Positions 32,271 to 43,289 of a DNA stretch of 64,000 nucleotides are shown piece after piece. A program made the translations under genes and the position numbers. The DNA lies in NCBI GenBank assembly GCA_034231615.1, contig CM067307.1, positions 3,497,147 to 3,561,146 on the forward strand, in the 5' to 3' direction. Each line of letters starts with the position of its first letter. Position 1 is the first letter of the stretch. The stretch comes from Meghimatium bilineatum. Taxonomy: Eukaryota; Mollusca; Gastropoda; Stylommatophora; Philomycidae. The notes below the pieces were generated by a model that was given only the letters and a program-made list of their open reading frames with translations, was not told the DNA's origin and did not search any database.

Positions 32271-32462
32271 CCGTCCTAGAAGGACATGCTACAAGTGGTA
32301 TAATACAAGTGGTATACTATAAGTGTACGGATCTGTTGTGCCAATCTTGTATTTGAGGTATGCGTAGCCACGAAACATGGCCGTCCCAAATAAAGACCTT
32401 TCAACTGAATTAATTAGAACCCTATTCGTTACGTTTTAAAAAATTATTATTAGGGTTTCGGT

Positions 32463-32548
32463 TGGTCATTATTTACATACTTGGAACCGCATGCCAAAAA
32501 TAGCCAAGGCACCTCTAAGTGTATAAATATTAAACAATCGTGACGTGA
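32463..32548. mobile_element. Short fold-back (MITE-like) element, copy 2 (inverted)
   Basis: GGTCATTATTTACATACTTG, GGCATGCCAAAAATAGCC-type core (GCATGCCAAAAATAGCCAAG) and AGTGTATAAATATTAAACAA are the reverse complement, with substitutions, of 24,635-24,712. Confidence 0.6.
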
Positions 32549-32696
32549 CAATTCTAGATAACAGGTCTTACTTGATACGATCTTGTCCCGCAGTCAGTTA
32601 TGTCTTGTAAAATTGGAAATCTAATCCTACAATAACATAAGGAATATTCTATTCAGACTCAACCATAAAACCAGGACCGTTTCTATTCTGTTAGTA

Positions 32697-33924
32697 ACGT
32701 TTTACAAAAACACATTTCATGGTATTCGTGTGTTTTACAAAAACACATTTCATGGTATTCGTGTGTTTTACAAAAACACATTTCATGGTATTCGTGTGTT
32801 TTACAAAAACATATTTCATGGTATTCGTGTGTTTTACAAAAACACATTTCATGGTATTCGTGTGTTTTACAAAAACACATTTCATGGTATTCGTGTGTTT
32901 TACAAAAACACATTTCATGGTATTCGTGTGTTTTACAAAACACATTTCACGGTATTCGTGTGTTTTACAAAAACACATTTCATGGTATTCGTGTGTTTTA
33001 CAAAAACACATTTCATGGTATTCGTGTGTTTTACAAAAACACATTTCATGGTATTCGTGTGTTTTACAAAAACACATTTCATGGTATTCGTGTGTTTTAC
33101 AAAAACACATTTCATGGTATTCGTGTGTTTTACAAAAACACATTTCATGGTATTCGTGTGTTTTACAAAAACACATTTCATGGTATTCGTGTGTTTTACA
33201 AAAACACATTTCATGGTATTCGTGTGTTTTACAAAAACATATTTCATGGTATTCGTGTGTTTTACAAAAACACATTTCATGGTATTCGTGTGTTTTACAA
33301 AAACACATTTCATGGTATTCGTGTGTTTTATAAAAACACATTTCATGGTATTCGTGTGTTTTACAAAAAACACATTTCATGGTATTCGTGTGTTTTATAA
33401 AAACACATTTCATGGTATTCGTGTGTTTTACAAAAACACATTTCATGGTATTCGTGTGTTTTACAAAAACACATTTCATGGTATTCGTGTGTTTTACAAA
33501 ACACATTTCACGGTATTCGTGTGTTTTACAAAAACACATTTCACGGTATTCGTCTGTTTTACAAAAACACATTTCATGGTATTCGTGTGTTTTACAAAAA
33601 CACATTTCATGGTATTCGTGTGTTTTACAAAAACACATTTCATGGTATTCGTGTGTTTTACAAAAACACATTTCATGGTATTCGTGTGTTTTACAAAAAC
33701 ACATTTCATGGTATTCGTGTGTTTTACAAAAACACATTTCATGGTATTCGTGTGTTTTACAAAAACACATTTCATGGTATTCGTGTGTTTTACAAAAACA
33801 TATTTCATGGTATTCGTGTGTTTTAAAAAAACACATTTCATGGTATTCGTGTGTTTTACAAAAACACATTTCATGGTATTCGTGTGTTTTAAAAAAACAT
33901 ATTTCATGGTATTCGTGTGTTTTT
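32697..33924. repeat. 33-bp satellite array, about 37 units
   Basis: Unit GTATTCGTGTGTTTTACAAA then AACACATTTCATG; each unit has an inverted pair GTGTGTTTTAC / AAAACACA. The period is divisible by three, so long frames stay open on both strands (plus 399 codons, minus 392 codons). They show an 11-residue repeat such as CFCKTHEYHEM. Single-base indels at 32,939, 33,368 and 33,498 shift the frame, the expected drift for non-coding DNA. Confidence 0.97.
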
Positions 33925-33989
33925 CATGACCAGTTTTTTATTTATGAAAATCATTACCGTTTAAATGATGGATAATATATGAATTCCCA

Positions 33990-35520
33990 TTATTGTGTTT
34001 AACTTTCTAGTACTAAATGTCATGTTTTGTCATTCTGGTATTAAATGTCATGTTTCGATATGCTAGAACTAAATGTCATGTTTAGATATGCTAGAACTAA
34101 ATGTCATGTTCTCTCTTCATATTGCAAAATGTCATATTCAGAGTTCCTAGTACAAAATGTTTAGACATTCTAGAAATAAATGCCACGCTTCGAATTCCTA
34201 GCGCTAAATGTCATATTCTGACTTTCTAGTATCTTCTTCTTCTTATACGTTCGTCCTCAAACTCCTGCAGATTAGCAGGATGTAGCCAGGAGAACGGAAT
34301 GCGCTGTGTCATGGTTTAAAGCACTGATGCGATATCTGCGCCTTTCGGCCTGACACATCCGACTTCAGCGTGGCTTTGGGTCACTGACAATATATGGGAT
34401 GGGACAGCCAACTCCATCCCATAACCTCCTTAGTCGCCTTTTACGACATGCGTGGAAGGTAAAAAGTGTTTCTATTCTTTGCTCCCCTTTCGGGCCCCGG
34501 CAACACACGGGCGGAGCTTTCTAGTATAAATATCATGTTCTCTCTTCCTAGAGCTAATTATCATATTATGACTTCCTTCTACTAAATATCATGTTCTCAT
34601 TTTCTAGTTCTAAATGTCATGTTTCTACTTCCTAGTACTAAATGTTATGTTCTCTATTCTTAGTACTAAATGTCATGTATCGAATTTCTAGTACTAAATG
34701 TCATGTTTCTAATTTCTTGTATTAAATATCATGTTTCTACTTCCTAGTACTGAATGTCATTTTTCTACCTACTGGTACGAAATGCCATGTTTCTACTTTC
34801 TAGTACTAAACGTCATGTTTTTACTTCTTAGTACTAAATGTCATATTTATACTACCTAGTTTTAAATGTCATTATATTGAGACTGCGTACTAAATGTAAT
34901 TTTCTGACTTTCTAGTAATGGAATATTAAGTTCTGACTTTGTAATACTGACTATTATGTTTTTTTCCAATATTAAATTCATGTTTTTTGTGCTAGTATTT
35001 AATACCATGTTTTTTTTCTTCCTAGTACTAAATGTCTCAATGCGACTTTCTAGTAAAATGTCATGTTTCATTGTTCTAGTACTAAATGTCGTATTCTAAC
35101 TTCCCATTACTAAATCTCAAGTTATTACATTCTAGTACTGAGTGTCATATTTTGTTTTTCTAATAACAACTTTGTAATGTTTCATCTTCCTTTGTACTAA
35201 ATACCATGTTTGAAATTCCTAGTACAAAATGTCATGTTTCGATTTCCTGCTATAAATGCCATGTTTTGATTTCCTAGTACAAAATGCCATATTTCTACTT
35301 TTAGTACTAAATGTCATGTTTCTACTTTATTGTACTAAATGTCATGTTTCTACTTTATTGTACTAAATGTCATGTTTCTACTTTATTGAACTAAATGTCA
35401 TGTTTTTTTCTTTCTAGTACTAAATGTCATTTTTATACTTCCTAATATTAAATGTCATGATTCGTCATTCTAGCAATAAATATCATGTTTACATTTCAAG
35501 TAATAAATACCATATGTCTA
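33990..35520. repeat. ~28-bp diverged minisatellite, split by a SINE
   Basis: About fifty degenerate units around TAGTACTAAATGTCATGTTT plus CTACTTCC. Divergence is much higher than in neighbouring arrays, so it is older. It is interrupted at 34,233-34,516. Confidence 0.92.
34233..34516 (-). mobile_element. Full-length SINE with target-site duplication (-)
   Basis: A 284-bp, GC-richer block inside the 28-bp array, flanked by CTTTCTAGTAT at 34,222-34,232 and 34,517-34,527. On the minus strand it starts GCTCCGCCCGTGTGTTGCCG and ends ACGTATAAGAAGAAGAAG, an (AAG)n tail. Its core, CTTAGTCGCCTTTTACGACA on the plus strand, resembles a conserved central domain I recall from molluscan SINEs. Relatives sit at 39.4, 45.1, 48.9, 53.2, 55.4 and 57.8 kb, all with the core in the same orientation. 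Confidence 0.88.
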
Positions 35521-36765
35521 CTTCATAAGAAAGATGGTAGGGTGTTTAATACCCCAACCCTCTCTCTATCTACGGCCTAGAATAAACCCATCATTTTCTA
35601 TGTTATGGTTATTCTGTAAACAATTTGTATGTTTAGTAGGTTGCAACTGGCTTATGAGCAATCCGGTTGCACAAATTCCTGCGGTTAAACCACGTACTTC
35701 AACAGCCTTTGACACGTGTGGTATCTCTCAACCACAGAGTTGGACAATCAAACTATTAAGTTCATAAACCAATCTATTTGTAAGCTACCCCACTCTCATC
35801 TCTATTCTCCACCAGATATAAATGTATTTACACTCAATCGGTTTATTCCCTCACTCATTTCACCTAAAAATCTCCTTCAAGATATACTTAACGTTAACCC
35901 CGGTTTACGATACTCCCAGTCCTCATTTCTTTACCCTCAAGACAGCTCGTGCTGTGAGGTGAACAAGTGCAGCGTTTTAAGATGGTAAAACACGCACACA
36001 TTGTGCTTAATATAATCTTTTACTAGAAACCCAGACTTCATTGCCCAAATGGTTCACGTCCTGGTTTTTATTACACACTGTACCTGATAAAATAGTCGAG
36101 CAAGCAAAGTTTAGAATTTTAATAAATATTATATTTACTTGTATATTAAATTATGGAGGCCTCCAGCTATTTTCAGAGACAATGGATACCGCGCAGGGTT
36201 GCCACACATTGACAATTTCATATTCGGAATTTCACAAAATTACTCATTTTAAATTGTGACTGGCTCTGAACTTTAGGGACTGTCCATAAATTTCGTCAAC
36301 ACTGTTTTGACAAATTTTTTAACTCCGCCTGTAATCCCGCGTCACCCCCCTGTCAAAAATGTGTTTTTAAAAATGTAGGACACCTCATGCGTATTTATGT
36401 CTCAAAATATTAACCACCTTTCCCTCTGTCCTTTCTTTTGGCAGAAAACGAAAAAATGCGAAGAAACGCCACATTTTTTTTAGATTTCTAGAAAATATTT
36501 CAATTTTCACGATTTAATATGTGTCTACAGGCTGTTGTGTTAGTGAAATAATTTTGTAAAACCTTTCCCACTTGTCCACCACTGTAAAATTTTTCCCGAC
36601 CACTTAGCCTCTTAATTGTTGACGTATTTTCATGACAGCTCCTTATGTTTATGAACATGTTACATTGTTGATCAATTTCAATATGTATAAAAAGTTTTAT
36701 AAATGAAGAAGTTCAACAGAAATAAGAAGCAGAACATGACAGGCAAAAACATTTAGAAAAATAAA
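35521..36765. other. No recognisable gene
   Basis: Frames at 35,534-35,767, 35,716-35,988 and 36,041-36,259 lack family motifs. A stretch near 36.28-36.36 kb (GACTGTCCATAAATTTCGTC, TGTCAAAAATGTG) shares words with 53.49-53.57 kb and may be a decayed dispersed repeat. Confidence 0.3.
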
Positions 36766-36769
36766 AAAT

Positions 36770-37252
36770 ATACTGTGTATAAGACTATGTCATTAGAGGT
36801 GAGAAAGAGAGCTCTGCAGTGCTATATAACTCTTAAACTAACATATGGGTGCAAGTCTTGGACAATAAACAAACTGGAAAGTAGGAAATAGAAGCAACAG
36901 AGATGTGGTTCTATAGAAGAATGCTTGGAATACCATGGACTGCCAGAAAAAATAATGTGGAGGTGTTGAAAGAGTCAAATGCGAAACGGACTTTAATCAA
37001 TAATATAAGAAAAATACAGTTTTTATTTTATGGCCACTTCCTGAGACAAGGATGTTTGGAGAACATAGTCACAACAGGCAAGGTTGAAAGCAACAGAGAC
37101 AGAGGGCGATAACGTGAGAAAATATTAGACAGTTTGACAACATGGCACGGCAAGGAAACAACAGCGAACTTCATACATAATACTTGAGAAAGGGAGTTGT
37201 GGAGAGCCATGATCGTCTACTCCAGCCGGCATGGCACGTCATGATGATGATG
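36770..37252 (+). mobile_element. LINE 3' end (+), same family as 0.15 kb
   Basis: The plus strand reads LTYGCKSWTINKLESRK, EMWFYRRMLGIPWTARKNNV, then VLKESNAKRTLINNIRK, LENIVTTGKVESNRDRGR, a stop in place of the Gln/Arg, REKILDSLTTWHGKETTANF and ELWRAMIVYSSRHGT. It ends CATGATGATGATGAC. It extends further 5' than the copy at 145-436. Premature stops at 37,111 and 37,184. Confidence 0.87.
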
Positions 37253-37860
37253 ACAAGTTTGGAATTTTGGCCATGTTAAAAATATATATGACTTGAAATT
37301 ATACTATACTAAATTTTTATTGTATGGCAACCCTGAATGAGCGTATATAGAAATATTTATAAGGAATTTCTGCTTTGTTATGGAATTCTTGAAATCAGGG
37401 TGCTATTAGTCTAGATTCACAAGTTTTCGGATCTGTACAGGGCCTTCTGTGTGCTGAATCTGTTTCTGGTACGTTGTTTCTTGGATATGTACTGGTGTGG
37501 GCATTTTGAAGTTCGCGGTAATGAACAAAAGTTCGCAGCAATGAACAGAAGTTCGCAGAAATAACCAGACGTGTAGCAAATGAATCTATAATATCTAATC
37601 TTATGACTGATAAGGAAGAGATATTGAATATAATTGATGTGCCTCTGATGATGCATCTATGCTGCTATCTGCAGGACTGAATTAAGTAGGGCACGAAGAG
37701 GATTAAGCAATGAGGGACATAATTAGGATTGTGTTTAACCAGAGATTAACAGCAATCATCACAGTGTATGCTTGGTGAGCCTGTGAGTCTATATGTTTGT
37801 TCAGAGTGCATAGACGTGGGTTCATAATCAATAACTAATCCTCTCAGGTTTTAATTTAAT
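37253..37860. other. No recognisable gene
   Basis: Short tandem of AAGTTCGCAG.AATGAACAG (about 17 bp, 3 copies) at 37.51-37.56 kb; otherwise nothing supported. Confidence 0.4.
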
Positions 37861-37861
37861 C

Positions 37862-38355
37862 TCATTCAGAGCATGTTTGCAATAGTCAATCCTTTCAGGA
37901 TTAAACTCAATCCTTTCAGGATTAAACTCAATCACACTCAGAGCATGTTTGCAATAGTCAATCTATTCAGGATTAATCTTATTCAGAGCATGTTTGCAAT
38001 AGTGAATCCTTTCAGGATTAAACTCAATCACAGAGCATGTTTGCAATAGTGAATCCTTTCAGGATTAAACTCAATCACAGAGCATGTTTGCAATAGTCAA
38101 TCTTTTCAGGATTAATCTTATTCAGAGCATGTTTGCAATAATAAATCATCTAAGATTTAAACTCAATCTCATTCAGAGCATCTTTTCAATAATCAATAAT
38201 CTGAGGTTTAAACTCAGACAGAAGTAACCCAGATATCTTGGATGGCGCTGTGTGTCAGACAGAAGTAACCCAGCTATCTTGGATGGCGCTGTGAATCAGC
38301 TATAAGTAACCCAACCATCTTGACTGTTGTTGTATGTCAAACAGAGGTAATACAG
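37862..38355. repeat. Two adjoining arrays: ~50-bp and ~40-bp units
   Basis: To 38,205, units of AGAGCATGTTTGCAATAGTC / AATCCTTTCAGGATTAAACT with variable deletions; the CCTTTCAGGATTAAACT part is also duplicated alone. From 38,218, three units with GACAGAAGTAACCCAG.TATCTTGGATGGCG. Confidence 0.88.
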
Positions 38356-38439
38356 CCATCTTGGATGGCGTTCATAGAGGAAAGTGACTACACAAGGAGA
38401 CATAACACTTTTCAATTTCCCATTGTTTATTATTCTGTT

Positions 38440-38640
38440 TAGGCTTACGTATATTGATTATAGTTTTCTCACACAGGACATGTCCACATGTTCTCATATC
38501 TCCGTTTCGGTATATCTTCCAGGATATTTGGCTGATGGTTCCGGTTCTATGTTCAGTGATGTTTTTGAAATCTTTGTTAGGTATTCTCCACATTGATTCA
38601 TGTTCATGTATCTCAAAGTCCCCTAATCGTGCAGACTCAC
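38440..38640 (-). mobile_element. LINE 3' end (tail family T), degenerate copy (-)
   Basis: The minus strand keeps CGEYLTKISKTSLNIEPEPS (frame-shifted form of KISK..VNQHRTGT), a KYPGRYTETEI.EHVDMSC block equivalent to LLKRRSEHLWKCPVC, and the IDYSF-type end. DNA words shared with 27.89-28.09 and 30.70-30.89 kb include GGCTGATGGTTCCGGTTCTATGTT-like sequence. No flanking duplication found. Confidence 0.75.
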
Positions 38641-39205
38641 GAAGAGTTTGAGTATGTCTGCTAGGTGCATATGCTGACTTCTGTTATGGTGGCGTGGCTA
38701 GTTAATTAGTCTGTCCGCGGCCGAATAAAATAAGCGTTATTTCTCGGAATGAGACACACATTTTAGCTCTCTCCAATGACCACACACCCCCTACGCATAT
38801 CATTTGTTTTTGTTTTGGTAATAGAATTTCATATTTATAATTGCATCAATGAATGTTGTTATAATTATGTGTAGTAATTTCTTTTTATCTGTTTTTAATT
38901 ATCTGTGTTATCTGTCTTATCTGTTTTATCGTCTGTTTTATACCTTTTTAACGACCCGTTGTTTAATGATCCACATGTTTCAAATATTTATTGGTTTTAT
39001 ATTTATTTTCTGAGTATTTTTCTAAATAGGTACCATTGTGTGGCAAATCCCTTTTTTAAATTGTCCTTGTGGGATGAGATGACAACATTGTGATGTCTTC
39101 CTCTTGTGAATATCCCATGGAACATTATATGTACAATTATGTTGGCCTTTGTGGTGCAACATTCAGAGAACCTAGAATTGCACGACAATATAACAACACA
39201 ATAAG
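38641..39205. other. No recognisable gene
   Basis: AT-rich sequence with a (TGTTTTAT/CTGTTTTAT) slippage tract around 38.88-38.94 kb. Confidence 0.4.
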
Positions 39206-39282
39206 CAGAGGGGAACAAGATGACAACACAACAAGCAGAGGGGGACAATATGACAACACAACAAGCAGAGGGGGACAAGATG
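39205..39282. repeat. 30-bp tandem repeat, 3 copies
   Basis: Unit GGGGACAATATGACAACACA then ACAAGCAGAG. Confidence 0.92.
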
Positions 39283-39389
39283 AGCTCCAGCCTTGACCGT
39301 AGTCCTAGCTGCTCGAGTCTACGTGGTGTCACCATGAACATATGTCCCATGGGGTATAGCAAAAAGCAACTATGTGCAGGACGTGATTT

Positions 39390-39515
39390 ATTCTTCTGTC
39401 TGTGCTCTCAATCTCTAGCAGATTATCATGACACAGTTCGGAGACCGGAATCCGCTGTCATAGTTTACAGCTTAGCTGCGATAACCGAACGAAACAACCC
39501 CGAGGTATAGCCCAA
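39390..39515. mobile_element. Partial SINE, relative of the 34.2 kb element
   Basis: Contains CTAGCAGATTATCATGACAC, GAATCCGCTGTCATAGTTTA and GCTGCGATAACC, corresponding to the segment CTGCAGATTAGCAGG...GAATGCGCTGTGTCATGGTTTA of 34.27-34.33 kb. The conserved core is absent. Confidence 0.5.
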
Positions 39516-39689
39516 AAACAATCTGTTGGGATCAAAACGCACTAGACAATTATAAAGAGAACCTTCTTGTATAGGCATTTATAGGCATTTTGTATAGGCA
39601 ATTACAATGAGAGCCTTCTTGTATAGACGTTAACATAAACAATTTCTTTTACAGACAAAATAGATACTTCGTGTGTGTGTGTGTCATGT

Positions 39690-39870
39690 GACGCATTCTC
39701 TTCAGAATGTTGTCTTCCCACAAATCTCCGTGAAGCATCTCTGTCTTGAGCCATGGTGTTTGTATTTTCTAACTACGTATTCATGTTATCTTTAATGTAT
39801 TCAGTCCATCATCTTCTTGGCCTTCCCTTTATCTTCATCCCTGGTGCTCTTCTCTCCATTATTTGTCTTT
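39690..39870 (-). mobile_element. LINE C-terminal tail (-)
   Basis: The minus strand reads NNGEKSTRDEDKGKAKKMMD with the alternative frame EEHQG and QGRPRRWTEYIKD-like coding, then NTMAQDRDASRRFVGRQHSE, a common LINE tail plan (MERRAPGM.IKGRPRR...AQDRD..R). A (GT)n tract at 39,671-39,682 lies at its 3' side. Frameshifted. Confidence 0.7.
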
Positions 39871-40029
39871 CTAAACAGTTGTGACTCTTTATATAACTTC
39901 GTTTGTAGATATCTTAAAAAAAGAGATTTCGTGTATAGACATTGAAAAAGATACACCTTGTTATGACATTTAGAGAAGAGAATTATTGTATGCATTTAAT
40001 AATGTAACAATACCCTTCTCGAAGGCCTT

Positions 40030-40858
40030 GACTACGCAGATGACCTGTGCCTTTTGAGCGCAGACCACACAGATGCTCAATCTTAGTTTGACAATCTCCA
40101 ACACTACTCAAATCAGATACGGTTGAAAATCAACACATCAAAAACTCATATACTAGATTTTACGAGATCCAACGACAACATGAAAAAGCAAACTTTTCCA
40201 TTATTAAAGGTCAACAATTTTACATAAACTCACAATAAATTTTACACCGTATTGGCCTTGCAGTATGTGTTTTCAAAAAACTACGTGACATCTGGACGTC
40301 AAACACACTAAGAAACACCACAAAACTCATGTTGTTTAACTCCAACATCATCCCTATTCTATCATATGGATGCGAAAGTTAGAAAGCTACAAAAGCCACA
40401 GATACGAGACTAGATACCTTTGAAAACAAATGCCTACGTACCATTCTGAATGTTAAATGGAGTGACTTTAAATCTAACACTACTACGAGTAAGAGAGGAA
40501 AGCAAACATACCTATATATCTTCCTTCATTAGATAAAGTCGTTGGACTTACATCGGCCATGTTCTCAGAATGAACAGCCTACGAATTTGCCAGCAGTCAC
40601 TATATTGGGTGCCACCTGGAGTAAGAAGAAGATGGAGACCTAGAGAAACTCTACGAAGAACCACTAATAGAGAAGGCATCTCAATGAACACCCAAGAAAT
40701 GTAAGACCTGGCAACACAAAGACAGAAATTGAAAGCTATGGTTTCTGCCCTATGCGCCGCCTATGGCTCTGAAGTAACATAACATAACAATAACATATCA
40801 ATAACATAACAATAACATAACAATAACATAACAATAACATAACAATAACATAACATTT
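40030..40858 (+). mobile_element. LINE reverse transcriptase second half and 3' tail (+)
   Basis: Begins at the intact catalytic box LDYADDLCLLSADHTDAQS, then RLKINTSKTHILDFTRSND, FNSNIIPILSYGCES, TFENKCLRTILNVKWSDFKS, RWTYIGHVLRMNSLRICQQS and VPPGVRRRWRPRETLRRTTN. It closes QKLKAMVSALCAAYGSEVT at the stop, and then an (AACATAACAAT)n tail runs to about 40,855. Frame changes occur about every 60-100 codons. The 6.95 and 56.6 kb fragments are 3' ends of the same family, each with its own simple-sequence tail. Confidence 0.88.
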
Positions 40859-42450
40859 AATAATGAGACATCTTGTATATACATTTAAAAAAACAAGCTT
40901 GTTGTATGCATTTAAAATGAGAGACTTCTTGTATAGACTTTTATTTTAAAAATACGGCGAATGGTCGAAGATGAAACAAGACATGTCAAATGTGGTTACA
41001 TTGAGAAAACTTGAACTTGATGACCCTGTCGAAAACTCCTTTTTATCTTCTCCATCATTCGAAACTCATCTTCACTCATCTTCTTCTCTAGAGAATAATC
41101 ACCCTCGCTTCTTCCTCCCGTGAGATAAAAATCCGTCATCCCTTCTCCTGACAGTACTTTTAATCATCGCGAGCAACCAGTAAAGACCTCTGAACAGAAA
41201 GTCTCTCTCAAGTTGAAAGTTCTATCAAGTAGAACTCCATTACCTGTCTTTCATGTGAGTATTATTTTCAATTATGTTCTACTAGCAGTACTACCTTCTA
41301 TTGATTAACAGAAAGTCAGCAGGACTTCATTCCTAAATTTGTATTATTTTCGTTAATTTCGTTGGTCACTATTTATATACTTGACATTGCAATCCAAAAA
41401 ATGAGAAGGATGACAAATAAAATGCACGAAAATAACAAAAAATCAACAGTTTTGGGATATGTTTTCTATCTCTACCCAGGTCGTAACTGTCGACAGTAGT
41501 GCTGTAACCAAATGTCATCTCTACAACCATTGTCCTGCCTGAGTGCACTCAACCAACCCTTCTCACTACATCACAAATCCTTCCATGTTAGTACTGAAAC
41601 TCGTGTGGGACAAGAAGTGGAAATATAAATGCAGCTTTTGTGGTGAACGCTTCTTTTAACCATGAACGTCAGTTCACATTAGTAACATAAGAACTGTGAC
41701 TATTAACAATAATGGCGGTGATTGTCGAACGTCGATCTCTGAAGTATTCAAGAACTAGAAAAGAGATGAAACCGAATATTCTCACGTAGAATGTAAGCTG
41801 CCTCGTCTCGTGGTAGAGTGCTTAGTTGACCAATTTCACAGATACAACTCGGTAGAACTTGCTCGTCGTTCGAAATCCGATAGTCTACCTACATTTTACT
41901 GATGATACAGCTACTGCATTACACAGCAGATATTGTTTAGCAAAAGTTCGAAAGAGAAAACTGTAAGACGAGGACCATTTTAGATATATATATAATATAG
42001 TATAGTGACCAAACCCTATCACGGTCGTAAGGTGAGCCACACTGGAGACATATTAGCGTAAGGGTGTCATACTTGAGACATCAGGGACTTAGGGCTGGCA
42101 TACTGGAGACAACTGGGACGTAGGGATGTCACACTGAAGACATAAATATTTAAAGCTCTCCTAATAATACTCTCCCCAGCCATTCCGAGGAGTGTAGATA
42201 AATTTGGATTGCATAAGGATTGTCAGAAATCAACGACATACTACAAATCGAATTTATATTGCCAAGAATACCACTACAGCTGCATAAAACCGGACTGTCC
42301 TGCTAGTATGCTGCAGTTGGAGATTGAACGCAATAGAAGATTGTTTAGGTATTCTTCAACTATTTTTCTACTTACCTTCTACACACAAAAATATGCTTAC
42401 AAGTAGATCATGATTAACTTGGGGGAACTCGAATTGTTACGTAGACACTC
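40859..42450. other. No recognisable gene; possible tRNA-like head at 41.8 kb
   Basis: At 41,800-41,880 the plus strand has TCTCGTGGTAGAGTGCTTAG (A-box-like) and GTTCGAAATCC (B-box-like) about 60 nt apart, suggesting a decayed SINE head. GGTCACTATTTATATACTTG at 41,365 matches one end of the MITE-like element. A loose ~38-bp repeat (ACTGGAGACAT...GGG) runs 42.03-42.14 kb. Confidence 0.35.
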
Positions 42451-42730
42451 AGTTAAAAATAAAAGTAAAGTTACCCATATCATTTATTAAAGCCGTAGGG
42501 GTGAGAGATGTTAGCGATCTCACATTTTATAGGCTCTGCAAATGAGGGCGGTAGCCATTTTCTATCACTTGCAGTCTTTACTTACCGGATTAATCCAGTA
42601 CCCATTTAAGGCTGGGTCGACCTGGGAGCCATTGCAATCTGAAAAACATTTCCGCTTCAACTGGGGAATGAACTCAGGACCACTCATATGCGAAGCCAGT
42701 GCGCTAACCACTGCGCTACGCGGCTACCAT
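42450..42730 (-). mobile_element. tRNA-headed SINE (-)
   Basis: Minus-strand 42,728-42,661 reads as a tRNA-like head with A-box-like TAGCGCAGTGGTTAGCG and B-box-like GAGTTCATTCCC. The body continues to about 42,450, where sequence matches 9,865-9,985 (GTGAGA.ATGTTAGC.ATCTCACATTTT). Two copies at unlinked positions support mobility. Not a working tRNA: stems are incomplete and the body is attached. Confidence 0.75.
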
Positions 42731-42799
42731 ATAGTATCGACACTCAGTAGTAACCAGCGGAACAACAACGCGTAGATACTCTGAATAAAAATCAGTGTG

Positions 42800-42945
42800 A
42801 TATTCTGTAGATACTTAGCGGCAAATAACATAGCAACAATCTGTAGATACTTAGCGGCAAATAACATAGCAACAATCTGTAGATACTTAGCGACAAATAA
42901 CATAGCAACAATCTGTAGATACACTGTAGCAAACAAAATAGAAAT
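42800..42945. repeat. 36-bp tandem repeat, 4 copies
   Basis: Unit CTGTAGATACTTAGCGGCAA then ATAACATAGCAACAAT; period divisible by three keeps frames open. Confidence 0.93.
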
Positions 42946-43288
42946 AATCTACAGAATGTATCGTAAAGGAAAAAAATCCTTACACCTCCGAAAACATTCT
43001 ACGTATGAATCAAGCGTGGCTATTGGCTGTACAGACCTCCTGGCTGAATTAATGTGGACCATTGTTGGAGTCGCATGCCAAAATACTGGCGTCGGCTGCG
43101 AATCAGGTGTTGCGGCTCAATTTCTACTATCATATGGATTAATTGTATTTTGTAGCTGTTTCATTCCTTACACAATTCTCTGTTTAAAAAAAAAATATCC
43201 TGTGTTAACGTATAATCCTTTATTTTAATTTCTAATATTAAATTTGTTATCCCTATTCACTAAATATCTGATGATAGTTAGTTATTTA
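42946..43288. other. No recognisable gene
   Basis: A plus-strand frame continuing from the 36-bp array to 43,228 has no motif I recognise. AT-rich end. Confidence 0.3.
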
Positions 43289-43289
43289 G

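Noticed and set aside
32691..33929. Frames of about 390-400 codons on both strands.
   Set aside because: They come from the 33-bp satellite, whose period is a multiple of three; frame-shifting indels occur inside the array.
42661..42728. Functional tRNA gene on the minus strand.
   Set aside because: The A box is good but the T-arm is imperfect, and a body shared with 9.87 kb follows directly, so a SINE head is the better reading.
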